A stretch of DNA of 64,000 nt, from the NCBI GenBank assembly GCA_965279735.1, contig OZ257260.1, positions 372,001-436,000 on the forward strand, written 5' to 3'. The DNA is from CAIUGU01 sp965279735. Lineage in GTDB: Bacteria > Pseudomonadota > Gammaproteobacteria > Steroidobacterales > Steroidobacteraceae. Under the pieces are notes generated by a model. The model ran no database searches, had not been told where the DNA came from, and was given only the letters and a program-made list of their open reading frames with translations. Both the position numbers and the translations under genes were made by a program. Below, piece after piece: positions 24,704 through 34,014 of this stretch (positions are counted from its first letter, which is position 1; every line of letters begins with the position of its first letter).

Positions 24704-26308
24704 TCAGCCGCCGATACGCGTGCTGTCGTCGACGTACATGACCAGGCGTTGGCCAGGCTTCAGCACCTGGGCTGTCCGCAGATTGTTCCAGCTCAGCAGG
24801 TCGGCCACTGCCACGCGGAACGTGCGGGCGATGCGTGAAAGCGTGTCGCCGGCCTGGACGGTGTATGTCAGCGGCTGAAGGTTGGCTGTCGAGTTCGTTG
24901 CTGCCAGCGTGGCGGCCGGCGGAATTGCCAGCGTCTTGCCTACCGCAAGCGTTGCGTTACGACCGAGATCATTGTGGGAAGCGAGCGCATCGAGGCTTAC
25001 GCCGTGTGTCTGCGCGATGCTCCACAACGTGTCTCCTCGCCGGATCCTGTGGCTGCTGTCGCGGGCCTCGCTGGCAGGTTTGGCGGCGATCCGGGGCGGG
25101 AGGCTTGCCTGGACCGACTTGGCAACAGCCTGGCGGCCAGGGTAAGCAGTGATCACGAGATCCTGGCCGACGCGAATCGTGGAGCCCTTCAATCCGTTGG
25201 CGCTTCTCAGGGCTTCGACGCTGACGCTGTAACGACGGGCAATGGAACCCAGGTTTTCACCCGGCGCCACACGGTGATTGACGACCCGGATGCGTTCCTG
25301 GGGTGGCAGTGCGGCCAGGCCGGCGACCAGGCGTTCGTGCCGGTCGACCGGGACGAGGAGGCGATGGGGTCCTTCGGGGTCTGTCACGCCATGCTTGAAC
25401 CCGGAATTCAGGGCGAGGAATTCCTCTTCTGGAAGCTCGGCCAGTTCCTGCGCGACATCGAGCTGAATCTGGCCACCGGTCTGGACGGTCGTGAAATAGG
25501 GCTTGTCGGGGATTGGCGCGAACTGCAGGTTGTAGTTGCGCGGGTAGGCGACGATCCGGCGCATGGCCAGCAGCTTGGGAACGTACGCGCGGGTCTCGCG
25601 AGGCAGGTTCAGGCTGAAGAAATCGGTGGGTTTGCCTGCCCGCTGGTTGATCGCGATTTGGCGGGCAACATTGGCTTCACCGGTGTTGTAGGCCGCGACG
25701 GCCAGCAACCAGTCGCCGTCGAATTCATTCGCAAGGAAAGTCAGGTAATCGAGTGCGGCCCGCGTCGATTCAATGACATCCATCCGGCCGTCGTAGTACC
25801 AGTTCTGCTTTAGGCCGTAGTGGAGGCCGGTACCCGGAATGAATTGCCATAGCCCTGAAGCGCGGGCACGCGAGTAGGCAACCGGATTGAACGCGCTCTC
25901 CACCACGGGGAGCAGCGCGAGTTCCTGCGGCAGGCCCCGGGCTTCCAGTTCCTCGACGATGTAGTGCAGGTAGCGTTCGCCGCGGCGGAACGTCCTGTCC
26001 AGGTAATCGGGATGCTTTGCGTACCAGGAGACTTCGCGCTCGACGGAGGGATGGTTGACGTCCACCAGGGCGAAGCCCTCGCGGATCCTGTCAAACAGGT
26101 CGCCCGCTTGGATGCGTGCGGGATCCATCGCCGGCTCGTCGGCATCGATGCGGTCAGACACTTCGGGGTGATATTCCTGCCGCGCCACGGCGGGAGGCTG
26201 GAAGTCCGCGGGTGAAACGACGGGAACCTGGGCGCAGCCTGCCGCGAGAAGCGCGAGCGCGAGGGACAGCCCCATGCGCGCCAAGGCCAGGTTTCCACGT
26301 CTTTGCAT
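24704..26308 (-). CDS. mltD: MltD-like membrane-bound lytic murein transglycosylase with three LysM domains
   Basis: Lipoprotein that cleaves peptidoglycan glycan strands. The N-terminus has a signal peptide with lipobox LAAGC, so it is probably anchored in the outer membrane. The SLT catalytic domain includes the Glu in VVESAFNPVAYSRARASGLWQF and AAYNTGEANV. Three LysM domains follow, starting near VVNHRVAPGENLGSIARRY, HRIRRGDTLWSIAQTHGV and YTVQAGDTLSRIARTFRV. Length is 534 residues from the ATG at 26308. That ATG shares one base with the gloB stop (TGATG), indicating translational coupling. Confidence 0.95.
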   Translation of the reverse strand: MQRRGNLALARMGLSLALALLAAGCAQVPVVSPADFQPPAVARQEYHPEVSDRIDADEPAMDPARIQAGDLFDRIREGFALVDVNHPSVEREVSWYAKHPDYLDRTFRRGERYLHYIVEELEARGLPQELALLPVVESAFNPVAYSRARASGLWQFIPGTGLHYGLKQNWYYDGRMDVIESTRAALDYLTFLANEFDGDWLLAVAAYNTGEANVARQIAINQRAGKPTDFFSLNLPRETRAYVPKLLAMRRIVAYPRNYNLQFAPIPDKPYFTTVQTGGQIQLDVAQELAELPEEEFLALNSGFKHGVTDPEGPHRLLVPVDRHERLVAGLAALPPQERIRVVNHRVAPGENLGSIARRYSVSVEALRSANGLKGSTIRVGQDLVITAYPGRQAVAKSVQASLPPRIAAKPASEARDSSHRIRRGDTLWSIAQTHGVSLDALASHNDLGRNATLAVGKTLAIPPAATLAATNSTANLQPLTYTVQAGDTLSRIARTFRVAVADLLSWNNLRTAQVLKPGQRLVMYVDDSTRIGG

Positions 26309-27081
26309 CAGAACTGGTCCTTCCATTGCCGTAACGCCGTAAACACGTCGGTCGCAGTCATCAAACGCCGGCCAGCGTGGGTTTCCACGGCCTGTCTCAC
26401 TGCGTCACTGTCACACCGCAGGAACGGGTTGATGTCCCGCTCCTGGGCGATCGTCGATGGCAGCGTGGGCTCCTCGCGGGCGCGCTTCTGCCGGCAGTCT
26501 TCCTCGTACGCTGCCGTTGCCGGATTGCCAGGATCCGCTACGCGCGCAAACCGCAAATTGTTCAGCGTGTACTCGTGCCCGCAGTACACCCGCGTTTCGC
26601 CTGGCAGGCTGGAGAGCCTCCCAAGGGACTCGACCATCTGTGCCGGAGTTCCCTCGAACAGCCGGCCACAGCCGCCGCTGAACAGGGTGTCTCCGCAGAA
26701 CACCGCGCCGTGACCCACGAAGGCAATGTGCCCTGCCGTATGGCCCGGAATATCCATTACCCTGAACCGTAGCCCGACGGCCTCGAGGTTGACCTCGTCG
26801 CCGTCCTTGCATCCTTGTGGCTGGCCGGGGATCGTCTCCCGGGCCGGCCCGAAGACCGGAACTCCGTAGGCTTCGACCAGCTCCTGCACGCCGCCCGAAT
26901 GGTCGCGGTGGTGGTGCGTGACCAGTACCGCGGCCAGGGTCAGATCTGCATCCTGCAGAAACCGACGCACCGGCTGGGCGTCGCCTGGATCTACTGCTAC
27001 CACCTGGCTCCGATCGGTGAGCCCATGCAGCAGCCAGATGTAGTTATCGGCAAAAGCCCGGACGGGATTAACTTCCAGCAT
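26308..27081 (-). CDS. gloB: GloB, hydroxyacylglutathione hydrolase (glyoxalase II)
   Basis: Metallo-beta-lactamase-fold enzyme that splits S-D-lactoylglutathione to D-lactate and glutathione, completing methylglyoxal detoxification. Motifs: THHHRDHSGG (HxHxDH), FCGDTLFSGGCGRLFEGT, and YCGHEYTLNNLRFA. Length is 257 residues. It is divergent from the yafS-like gene, an arrangement like gloB-yafS-rnhA-dnaQ in E. coli. It overlaps mltD by one base. Confidence 0.96.
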   Translation of the reverse strand: MLEVNPVRAFADNYIWLLHGLTDRSQVVAVDPGDAQPVRRFLQDADLTLAAVLVTHHHRDHSGGVQELVEAYGVPVFGPARETIPGQPQGCKDGDEVNLEAVGLRFRVMDIPGHTAGHIAFVGHGAVFCGDTLFSGGCGRLFEGTPAQMVESLGRLSSLPGETRVYCGHEYTLNNLRFARVADPGNPATAAYEEDCRQKRAREEPTLPSTIAQERDINPFLRCDSDAVRQAVETHAGRRLMTATDVFTALRQWKDQF

Positions 27082-27217
27082 GAAAATAATCCCGTGACCG
27101 TCCGGCCCCCTTGAGCAAGGCGGTAATTAACCATAGCCCGCCCGCCCGGGGCAAGCGGAAAAAACAGATTAATCAATAGAATAGGGAGGAATCGGGAAAT
27201 GCCGTATTCTCCTCGCC

Positions 27218-27949
27218 ATGACCGCCCCGCTGCACGACTGGCTTGCTACCCCGCTGGGACAGCGTCTTTACCAGCTCGAGTGCAATCTGGTGAGCGAGGC
27301 CATCGCCCAGGTGTTCGGCTGGCAGCTCCTGCAGATCGGCGCCTGGGGAGACGAAGCGCGACTGATCGCGGATGCCCGCACCCAGCGGAAGTCGGTGCTG
27401 GCCAGACATAACGGTCCGACTGTTTCGGTCCATTCCCGCGCCGACGCGCTGCCGATCGCTTCGGATTCGGTGGACGCGGTGCTCCTGCCTCACACCCTGG
27501 AATACGAACCTGAACCGCATGACATCCTGCGCGAGGTCGAGCGGATACTGCCGGGTGAGGGACATGTGATCGTGCTCGGTTTCCGCCCTTTCTCCAGTTG
27601 GGGCATGCGTCACGCGTTCTCGCGCGAGGGTTTTCCGCCCGGAGTCGAACGCCTGATCAGCGAAAGGCGGTTGCGCGACTGGCTCAAGCTGCTGGGGTTC
27701 GAAGTGGTGGACGCACGCCGGTATCTGTTCACCCTCCCTTGGGGGCCGATGGCTCCGCGGGGACAGCGAGTGCTGGAGGCGGCCGGAGAACAGCTATGGC
27801 CGTTGCTGGCCGGCGCCTACCTGCTCAAGGCCCGCAAGCGCGTCTACTGCAAGACGCCGATCCGGTTTTCCTGGCGGCAGCGCGCCCGCGTCGTGGGCGG
27901 TGGTTTGCTGGAGCCGACCCGCAACAGCGAAGGCCGTGACATAGCGTGA
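27218..27949 (+). CDS. YafS-like SAM-dependent methyltransferase
   Basis: Protein of 243 residues with a divergent class I methyltransferase fold: LLQIGAWGDE in the SAM-loop position, LPIASDSVDAVLLPHTLEYEPEPHDILREVERIL as the motif II/III region, then GHVIVLGFRPFSSWGMRH. The substrate is unknown. The same type of gene lies between gloB and rnhA in E. coli (yafS), which supports orthology. Its stop overlaps the rnhA GTG start by four bases. I do not assign a reaction. Confidence 0.82.
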   Translation: MTAPLHDWLATPLGQRLYQLECNLVSEAIAQVFGWQLLQIGAWGDEARLIADARTQRKSVLARHNGPTVSVHSRADALPIASDSVDAVLLPHTLEYEPEPHDILREVERILPGEGHVIVLGFRPFSSWGMRHAFSREGFPPGVERLISERRLRDWLKLLGFEVVDARRYLFTLPWGPMAPRGQRVLEAAGEQLWPLLAGAYLLKARKRVYCKTPIRFSWRQRARVVGGGLLEPTRNSEGRDIA

Positions 27950-28389
27950 CCGAGGTCGTCATCTATACGGACGGCGCATGCCGGGGCAATCCGGGGCCGG
28001 GTGGGTGGGGAGCGGTGCTGACCACCGATGGCCACGAGAAAGAGATCAAGGGCGCCGAGGCCGAAACGACCAACAACCGGATGGAGCTGACCGCCGCCAT
28101 CCGCGCGCTTGCTGCCTTGAAGCGCCCTTGCAATGTTCGGGTCTACACGGATTCACAGTATGTCCGCACGGGCGTGACCGAGTGGCTCGAGCAGTGGAAG
28201 AAGCGGGACTGGCGCACGGCGAGTCGCAAGCCGGTCAAGAACATCGATCTCTGGCAGGCGCTCGACGCCGAGCTCAGTCGGCACACGATCGAGTGGCACT
28301 GGGTCAAGGGGCACGCTGGCGTTCCCGGCAACGAGCACGCGGACCGGCTGGCGAACGAAGCGATCGACGCGTTGCTGAGACCCGCGTGA
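27946..28389 (+). CDS. rnhA: RnhA, ribonuclease HI
   Basis: Cleaves RNA in RNA-DNA hybrids (R-loops, primers). The four acidic catalytic residues are in VIYTDGACRGNPGPGGWG, NNRMELTAAI, VYTDSQYV and GNEHADRLANEA. The basic handle region (WKKRDWRTASRKPVKN) is present. Length is 147 residues, starting with GTG at 27946 inside the yafS-like stop (GTGA overlap). In most relatives dnaQ is its direct neighbour; here an aminotransferase gene lies between them. Confidence 0.97.
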   Translation: MTEVVIYTDGACRGNPGPGGWGAVLTTDGHEKEIKGAEAETTNNRMELTAAIRALAALKRPCNVRVYTDSQYVRTGVTEWLEQWKKRDWRTASRKPVKNIDLWQALDAELSRHTIEWHWVKGHAGVPGNEHADRLANEAIDALLRPA

Positions 28390-28494
28390 CGGCAGAACGC
28401 CCACAAGAATCTGGCTGGGACGCCGGATCAACTTGCTAAGATCGCACCCCGATCATGGCTTCGTGTTCCTCCTGACCACCCGGCAGTGACCCGC

Positions 28495-29619
28495 ATGGAT
28501 TTCATCGATCTCAAAACCCAGTACGCCCGTATTGAAGGACCGGTCAACGCCCGCATCCAGTCGGTACTCAAGCATGGGCAGTATGTGCTCGGACCTGAGG
28601 TCGCCGAGCTGGAGCAGCGTCTCGCTTCGTTCACGGGTGCGCGCCACTGCATTTCGGCATCAAGCGGTACGGACACGCTGCTGATTGCGTTGATGGCGCT
28701 TGAAATCGGTCCCGGAGACGAGGTAATCACCTCGCCCTTCACGTTCATTGCGACAGGCGAGATGATCGCCTTGGCAGGTGCGACGCCGGTTTTTGTCGAT
28801 ATCGATCCGAAGACCTACAACATCGATCCGCAGCTCATCGAAGCCGCGATTACGCCCCGCACCCGCGCGATCATGCCGGTCTCTCTCTACGGACAATGTG
28901 CGGACTTCGACGCCATCAATGCCGTGGCTGCGAAGCGCGGCCTGCCCGTCATCGAGGATGGTGCACAGAGTTTTGGCGGGACCTACAAGGGTCGTCAGTC
29001 GTGCAATCTCTCGACGATCGGATCAACTTCGTTTTTCCCCTCCAAGCCACTCGGCGCCTATGGCGATGGCGGTGCGTTGTTCACCAACGACGATGCATTT
29101 GCCAAGGTGATGCGCGAGATCCGCGTCCACGGCCAGGACCGTCGCTACCACCATCCGCGACTCGGCATCAACGGGCGGCTCGATACGCTGCAGGCAGCCG
29201 TCCTGCTCGCCAAGCTGGATATTTTCGCTGACGAAGTCGCTGCGCGTTCGCGTGTGGGTGCTCGATACAGCGAGTTGCTGGCGGAGGCGTTCGCTACGGA
29301 TGAAGACCCTGCGAAAAAGCCTGGCGGACCGTATCTTGAGCCGGGCAATACGAGCGTGTACGCGCAGTACACGGTCGAAGTCGAGAATCGCGACCGGGTG
29401 GAAGTCGCAATGAAGGAACAGGGGATTCCCACCGCCGTGCATTACCCGGTGCCGCTGCATCTGCAACCTGTGTTCGGCGCGCTGCATCTTGCGGCCGGCA
29501 GTCTTCCTGTCTCCGAGCGTGCGGCCAGCCGCGTGATGAGTCTGCCGATGCATCCCTATCTCACGGAAGACCAGCAGGTGAAGGTCGTGCAGGCGCTGAA
29601 GCGGGCGGTGGCTGCCTGA
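28495..29619 (+). CDS. DegT/DnrJ/EryC1-family aminotransferase, WbpE-like
   Basis: PLP-dependent sugar aminotransferase of 374 residues. The internal Lys is in FFPSKPLGAYGDGGALFT. The sequence closely follows the WbpE pattern (FIDLKTQYARI, HGQYVLGPEV, PVSLYGQCADFDAINA, HGQDRRYHHPRLGINGRLDT, TAVHYPVPLH). WbpE aminates UDP-3-keto-GlcNAcA in Pseudomonas O-antigen synthesis. The partner genes wbpA, wbpB, wbpD and wbpI were not found in this window, so the exact sugar is uncertain. The ATG at 28495 is preferred over the GTG at 28486. It lies between rnhA and dnaQ; its stop shares one base with the dnaQ start (TGATG). Confidence 0.88.
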   Translation: MDFIDLKTQYARIEGPVNARIQSVLKHGQYVLGPEVAELEQRLASFTGARHCISASSGTDTLLIALMALEIGPGDEVITSPFTFIATGEMIALAGATPVFVDIDPKTYNIDPQLIEAAITPRTRAIMPVSLYGQCADFDAINAVAAKRGLPVIEDGAQSFGGTYKGRQSCNLSTIGSTSFFPSKPLGAYGDGGALFTNDDAFAKVMREIRVHGQDRRYHHPRLGINGRLDTLQAAVLLAKLDIFADEVAARSRVGARYSELLAEAFATDEDPAKKPGGPYLEPGNTSVYAQYTVEVENRDRVEVAMKEQGIPTAVHYPVPLHLQPVFGALHLAAGSLPVSERAASRVMSLPMHPYLTEDQQVKVVQALKRAVAA

Positions 29620-30326
29620 TGCGCCAGATCATCCTGGATACGGAAACCACCGGTCTCGAAGCCGAGCGTGGACATCGTGTCATCGAAATCGGGTGTCTCG
29701 AAATCGTCAACCGGCGGCGTACGGGGCGCACTTTCCATCGTTACCTGCGACCGGACCGCGAAGTGGATCCTGGTGCAGTTCGTGTGCACGGGCTGACCAA
29801 CGAGTTTCTGGCTGGGCAGCCGCGGTTCGCCGAAGTGGCCACGGAATTCATCGAGTTTGTCGCAGGCGCAGAACTCGTCATCCACAACGCTGCGTTCGAC
29901 GTCGGATTTCTCGATGCCGAATTCAAGCGCCTGACGCCTTCGCCCGGCAAGGTTCACGACCGCTGCACTGTGCTCGACACACTATTGCTCGCGCGGAAGA
30001 TGCATCCGGGCCAGCGCAACAGCCTCGATGCCCTGTGCAAGCGCTATGGCGTCGACAATTCACATCGGGAACTGCACGGCGCACTGCTCGATGCCCAGAT
30101 CCTGCTGGACGTCTATCTCGCGATGACAGGCGGACAGGGGGCGCTCACTCTGGGCGAGGTGCAGGCCGCCACGGTTACCGTGACAACGACGGCGACACGC
30201 GCCAGTCGTCCCGTCGGTGGATTGTCGGTTCCCCGTGCCACCGAGGCAGAGATTGCATTGCATGAGTCTGCACTGCTGGCAGTCGACAAGATCAGTGGTG
30301 GAAAGACCTTGTGGCGAACCCTATGA
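29619..30326 (+). CDS. dnaQ: DnaQ, DNA polymerase III epsilon subunit
   Basis: 3'-5' proofreading exonuclease of the replicative polymerase. DEDDh exonuclease motifs: ILDTETTGLEAERGHRVIEI (Exo I), HNAAFDVGFLDAEFKRL (Exo II), and HRELHGALLDAQILLDVYLAM (Exo III with His). The C-terminal part, which binds the alpha subunit, is present. Length is 235 residues. Overlaps on both sides (one base with the aminotransferase, four bases with the epimerase) make it part of a run of sugar-metabolism genes. Confidence 0.96.
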   Translation: MRQIILDTETTGLEAERGHRVIEIGCLEIVNRRRTGRTFHRYLRPDREVDPGAVRVHGLTNEFLAGQPRFAEVATEFIEFVAGAELVIHNAAFDVGFLDAEFKRLTPSPGKVHDRCTVLDTLLLARKMHPGQRNSLDALCKRYGVDNSHRELHGALLDAQILLDVYLAMTGGQGALTLGEVQAATVTVTTTATRASRPVGGLSVPRATEAEIALHESALLAVDKISGGKTLWRTL

Positions 30327-31342
30327 AACTTCTTGTCACAGGGGCGGCTGGCTTCATTGGCTTTCACACCGCGGTGCATCTCCTGGAGCGGGGAGATGAA
30401 GTCGTCGGCATCGACAACCTCAATGATTACTACGATGTTTCGCTGAAGGAAGCGCGGGTCGCGGAACTGCGCAAATACCCGGCGTTCCGCTTCATCAAGA
30501 TGGATCTGGCGGATCGCGTCGCAATGCCGGCGTTGTTCGCGGCAGAAAAATTCCAGCGCGTGATTCATCTCGGCGCCCAGGCCGGAGTGCGGTATTCCAT
30601 CAAGAATCCGCTCGCCTACATCGACAGCAATATCGTCGGGTTCGGCAATGTGCTCGAAGGCTGCCGGCACAACCAGGTTGAGCATCTTGTCTATGCATCG
30701 ACAAGTTCGGTCTATGGCGCCAACACGAAGATGCCCTTCTCGGTACACCAGAACGTGGATCATCCCCTGTCGTTCTACGCCGCGACGAAGAAAGCGAACG
30801 AATTGATGGCACACACCTATGCCCATCTCTACGCGCTGCCGGTTACCGGTCTGCGCTTCTTTACGGTATATGGGCCGTGGGGACGGCCGGACATGGCGCT
30901 GTACCAGTTCGCACGCAACATCCTGGCGGGCAAACCCATCGATGTCTTCAACTATGGCAAGCACCGCCGCGACTTCACTTACATCGATGACATCGTTGCG
31001 GGCGTTGTCCGGACGAGTGACAGAATTGCCACGGCGAATGCGGATTGGGACAGTGAGGAGCCGGATCCCGGTACCAGCAAGGCGCCTTACCGGTTGTACA
31101 ACATCGGCAACAACCAGCCGGTGGAGCTGCTGCGATACATCGAGGTCCTTGAGCAGGCGCTCGGCAGAAAAGCAGAAATGAATCTGCTCCCGATGCAGCC
31201 CGGCGATGTTCCAGATACATATGCCGATGTGCAGGATCTCGTGAGGGATGTGGGCTATCGGCCCGCTACCCCCGTGGAGCAGGGCGTGCAGAAATTCGTC
31301 GAATGGTATCTCGGGTACTACGGCCAGGGCGGAAACGCGTAG
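30323..31342 (+). CDS. NAD-dependent sugar epimerase, probably UDP-glucuronate 4-epimerase
   Basis: Extended short-chain dehydrogenase of 339 residues. NAD site GAAGFIGFHTAVHLLERGDEV, catalytic Tyr/Lys in FYAATKKANE, and active-site Ser/Thr region VYASTSSVYG. The sequence style (NLNDYYDVSLKEARVAEL, FTVYGPWGRPDMALYQF, DFTYIDDIVAGVVR) matches CapI/WbpP-type UDP-GlcA 4-epimerases, which supply UDP-GalA. Exact substrate is inferred. The ATG at 30323 overlaps the dnaQ stop (ATGA), and pgi follows with no gap, so all three are probably co-translated. Confidence 0.88.
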   Translation: MKLLVTGAAGFIGFHTAVHLLERGDEVVGIDNLNDYYDVSLKEARVAELRKYPAFRFIKMDLADRVAMPALFAAEKFQRVIHLGAQAGVRYSIKNPLAYIDSNIVGFGNVLEGCRHNQVEHLVYASTSSVYGANTKMPFSVHQNVDHPLSFYAATKKANELMAHTYAHLYALPVTGLRFFTVYGPWGRPDMALYQFARNILAGKPIDVFNYGKHRRDFTYIDDIVAGVVRTSDRIATANADWDSEEPDPGTSKAPYRLYNIGNNQPVELLRYIEVLEQALGRKAEMNLLPMQPGDVPDTYADVQDLVRDVGYRPATPVEQGVQKFVEWYLGYYGQGGNA

Positions 31343-32995
31343 ATGAATGAAGCGAGCGACTCGTCGGTGACTGCGTCATCCGAATGGAAGGCGCTAGCCA
31401 CTCATGCGGCAGCGGCAGACAAACAGCATTTGCGGCAGGTTCTTGCCGATCCCGCGCGCTTCACCGCCTTCAGCCGCTGCGAAATGGACCTGCTATTTGA
31501 TTTTTCGCGGCAACGGATGACTGCGGATACTCTGCCGCTGCTGATCAAACTGGCGGAAGCACGCGGACTCAAGGCTCGCATCGATGCCATGTTCTCGGGC
31601 GAGATCGTCAACCCGACCGAAAACAGACCCGCTCTGCACACCGCGTTGCGCAATCGCAGCGATCGTCCTGTCATGGTGAGTGGCAAGGACGTGATGGTTG
31701 ACGTGCGTGCGGGTCTCGAGAAGATGCGCACCTTTGTCGACGGCGTTCACGGCGGCAGGATTGCCGGCTCGTCCGGTAAACCTTTCTCCGATATCGTCAA
31801 CATCGGGATTGGCGGCTCGGATCTCGGCATCGTCATGGCGAACGACGCGCTCGTCCGCTATCGCAACCGCAACCTGCGTCTGCACTGCGTCTCCAGCATT
31901 GATGGCGTGCAGCTCTCGGATGTCCTGGAAAAAGTGGATGCGGCCCGCACGCTGTTTGTCGTGGTGTCCAAGACCTTCACGACGATTGAAACGCTGTCGA
32001 ACGCAAGACTCGCGCGGCAGTGGCTGGTGGACCGTCTTGGCGAAGGCGCAGTGTCCAGGCATTTCGCTGCCGTCTCGACCAATCACAAGGCGATGGATAC
32101 GTTCCTCATTGCCCCGCAGAACCGGTTCACGATGTGGGACTGGGTCGGCGGACGATATTCCCTCTGGTCGGCCGTCGGCTTGTCGGTTGCGCTCGCAATG
32201 GGAATGGATACGTTCGAGATGATGCTCGAGGGCGGGCATCTCATGGACGAGCATTTCCGCACCACACCATTCGAGCGGAACTTTCCTGTGCTCATGGGGC
32301 TGATCGGCATCTGGAATCACAACTTCCTGGACATGAATACGCTGGCCGTCCTGCCCTATGACAGTCGCCTGCATCGTTTTCCGGCGTACCTTCAGCAGCT
32401 CGAGATGGAGTCGAACGGCAAGCGGGTGACGCTTGGCGGGCAAGCTGTCGACTACGACACGGGCGCGGTCCTCTGGGGCGAGCCCGGCAACAATGCCCAG
32501 CATTCATTCTTCCAGCTCCTGCACCAAGGTACGGCGCGGATCGCCTTTGATTTCCTCGCTCCGGTCAATTCGTCCGGCAGCTTTCCCGAACAGCAGAGCC
32601 TTGCCCTCGCCAATTGTTTTGCGCAGGCACAGGCGTTTGCTCTCGGGCAGAACGAAGCGCAGATCCGTGCCGATCTCGAATCGAAGGGAACTCCGGCCGC
32701 GGAAATTGAACGGCTTATTCCCCACAAGATCCATCCCGGCAATCATCCGAGCAGCCTGCTTCTGTTTCCGCGACTGGGACCAAAGACCCTTGGCAAGCTG
32801 ATCGCGCTCTACGAGCACAAGGTCTTCGTACAGAGTGTCATCTGGGACATCAATCCTTTCGATCAGTGGGGCGTTGAGCTCGGCAAGAAGCTGGCGGACT
32901 CCCTCGCGCCGGCGGTTGCAAATCCGGATTCGGCGACCGGCAGTGATCCGGCCGTGCAGGCGCTGCTCGGGTACGTAAAAAAGTGGCGTTCGTGA
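31343..32995 (+). CDS. pgi: Pgi, glucose-6-phosphate isomerase
   Basis: Interconverts glucose-6-phosphate and fructose-6-phosphate, linking glycolysis to nucleotide-sugar synthesis. Signatures: VNIGIGGSDLGIVMAND, VSKTFTTIETL, FTMWDWVGGRYSLWSAVGLS, and KIHPGNHPSSLLLFPRLGPKTLGKLIALYEH (shown here only as landmark; the active His and Lys fall within it). Length is 550 residues, as expected. The ATG immediately follows the epimerase stop. Its place here suggests supply of hexose phosphates to the following rml and downstream man genes. Confidence 0.97.
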   Translation: MNEASDSSVTASSEWKALATHAAAADKQHLRQVLADPARFTAFSRCEMDLLFDFSRQRMTADTLPLLIKLAEARGLKARIDAMFSGEIVNPTENRPALHTALRNRSDRPVMVSGKDVMVDVRAGLEKMRTFVDGVHGGRIAGSSGKPFSDIVNIGIGGSDLGIVMANDALVRYRNRNLRLHCVSSIDGVQLSDVLEKVDAARTLFVVVSKTFTTIETLSNARLARQWLVDRLGEGAVSRHFAAVSTNHKAMDTFLIAPQNRFTMWDWVGGRYSLWSAVGLSVALAMGMDTFEMMLEGGHLMDEHFRTTPFERNFPVLMGLIGIWNHNFLDMNTLAVLPYDSRLHRFPAYLQQLEMESNGKRVTLGGQAVDYDTGAVLWGEPGNNAQHSFFQLLHQGTARIAFDFLAPVNSSGSFPEQQSLALANCFAQAQAFALGQNEAQIRADLESKGTPAAEIERLIPHKIHPGNHPSSLLLFPRLGPKTLGKLIALYEHKVFVQSVIWDINPFDQWGVELGKKLADSLAPAVANPDSATGSDPAVQALLGYVKKWRS

Positions 32996-33114
32996 AGCAG
33001 GCACGAGAAGCCGGGCCGGATGCCGGGGAATAATGGCCGTATCTGCCCCCGACTTTTTCCCGGCGGCACAGATCCGGAACTGATATCCGTTGCCCGCGGG
33101 GCTCGCCAGGAACC

Positions 33115-34014
33115 ATGACAAACAGCAAATCAGTGCGCAAGGGCATCATCCTCGCGGGTGGATCGGGCACCCGCCTGCACCCCGTGACGTTGTCGATCAG
33201 CAAGCAGATGGTGCCGGTCTACGACAAACCGATGATCTACTATCCACTGGCCACGCTCATGCTGGCAGGCATTCGTGAATACTTGATCATTACCACCCCG
33301 CGGGACCAGGCGGCTTTCCAGGCTTTGCTTGGCGACGGTACCGCCTGGGGAATCAGCATTCAGTACGCCCAGCAGCCAAATCCGGACGGACTTGCGCAGG
33401 CATTCATCATCGGCGCGGAGTTCGTTGGCAACGATCCAGTGGCGCTCATTCTCGGTGACAACATTTTTTACGGGCATTCGCTGTCGGAGACGCTGCAGCG
33501 AAGCGCCGAGAGGAACACGGGCGCCACGGTTTTCGGCTATTACGTCAATGATCCTGAGCGATATGGCGTCGCGCGTTTCGATGCAGAGGGCAGGGTCGTT
33601 GAGCTCGTCGAGAAGCCGAAGGAAGCCCCTTCCAACTATGCGATTACGGGAATCTATTTCTTCGACTCGAAGGTCGTGGAGCTGGCGCGCTCATTGAAGC
33701 CCTCGCCCCGCGGCGAACTTGAGATAACGGACCTCAATAACCTGTACCTGCAACGTGGCGAGTTGACCCTTGAACGCCTGGGGCGCGGTAGCGCGTGGCT
33801 CGACACCGGAACGCATGGCGCACTGCTTGATGCCAGCAATTTCGTGCGCATCGTGGAAGAACGGCAGGGACTCAAGATCGCCTGCGTCGAGGAAATTGCC
33901 TATCGCATGGGCTTCATCGATGCGGATCAGCTCGCCAGGCTGGCGGCTCCTCTGCGCAAGAGCGGTTACGGCGAATACCTTCTCAAGGTTCTGTCGGAGC
34001 CGGTGCACGCATGA
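33115..34014 (+). CDS. rmlA: RmlA, glucose-1-phosphate thymidylyltransferase
   Basis: First step of dTDP-L-rhamnose synthesis: glucose-1-phosphate plus dTTP gives dTDP-glucose. The nucleotidyltransferase signature GIILAGGSGTRLHPVTLS lies at the N-terminus, followed by KQMVPVYDKPMIYYPL, LGDNIFYGH, VVELVEKPKEAPSNYA, and GSAWLDTGTHGALLDA. Length is 299 residues. AGGAA lies just upstream of the ATG at 33115. Its end overlaps rmlC by four bases. It heads the rmlA-C-D-B unit. Confidence 0.97.
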   Translation: MTNSKSVRKGIILAGGSGTRLHPVTLSISKQMVPVYDKPMIYYPLATLMLAGIREYLIITTPRDQAAFQALLGDGTAWGISIQYAQQPNPDGLAQAFIIGAEFVGNDPVALILGDNIFYGHSLSETLQRSAERNTGATVFGYYVNDPERYGVARFDAEGRVVELVEKPKEAPSNYAITGIYFFDSKVVELARSLKPSPRGELEITDLNNLYLQRGELTLERLGRGSAWLDTGTHGALLDASNFVRIVEERQGLKIACVEEIAYRMGFIDADQLARLAAPLRKSGYGEYLLKVLSEPVHA

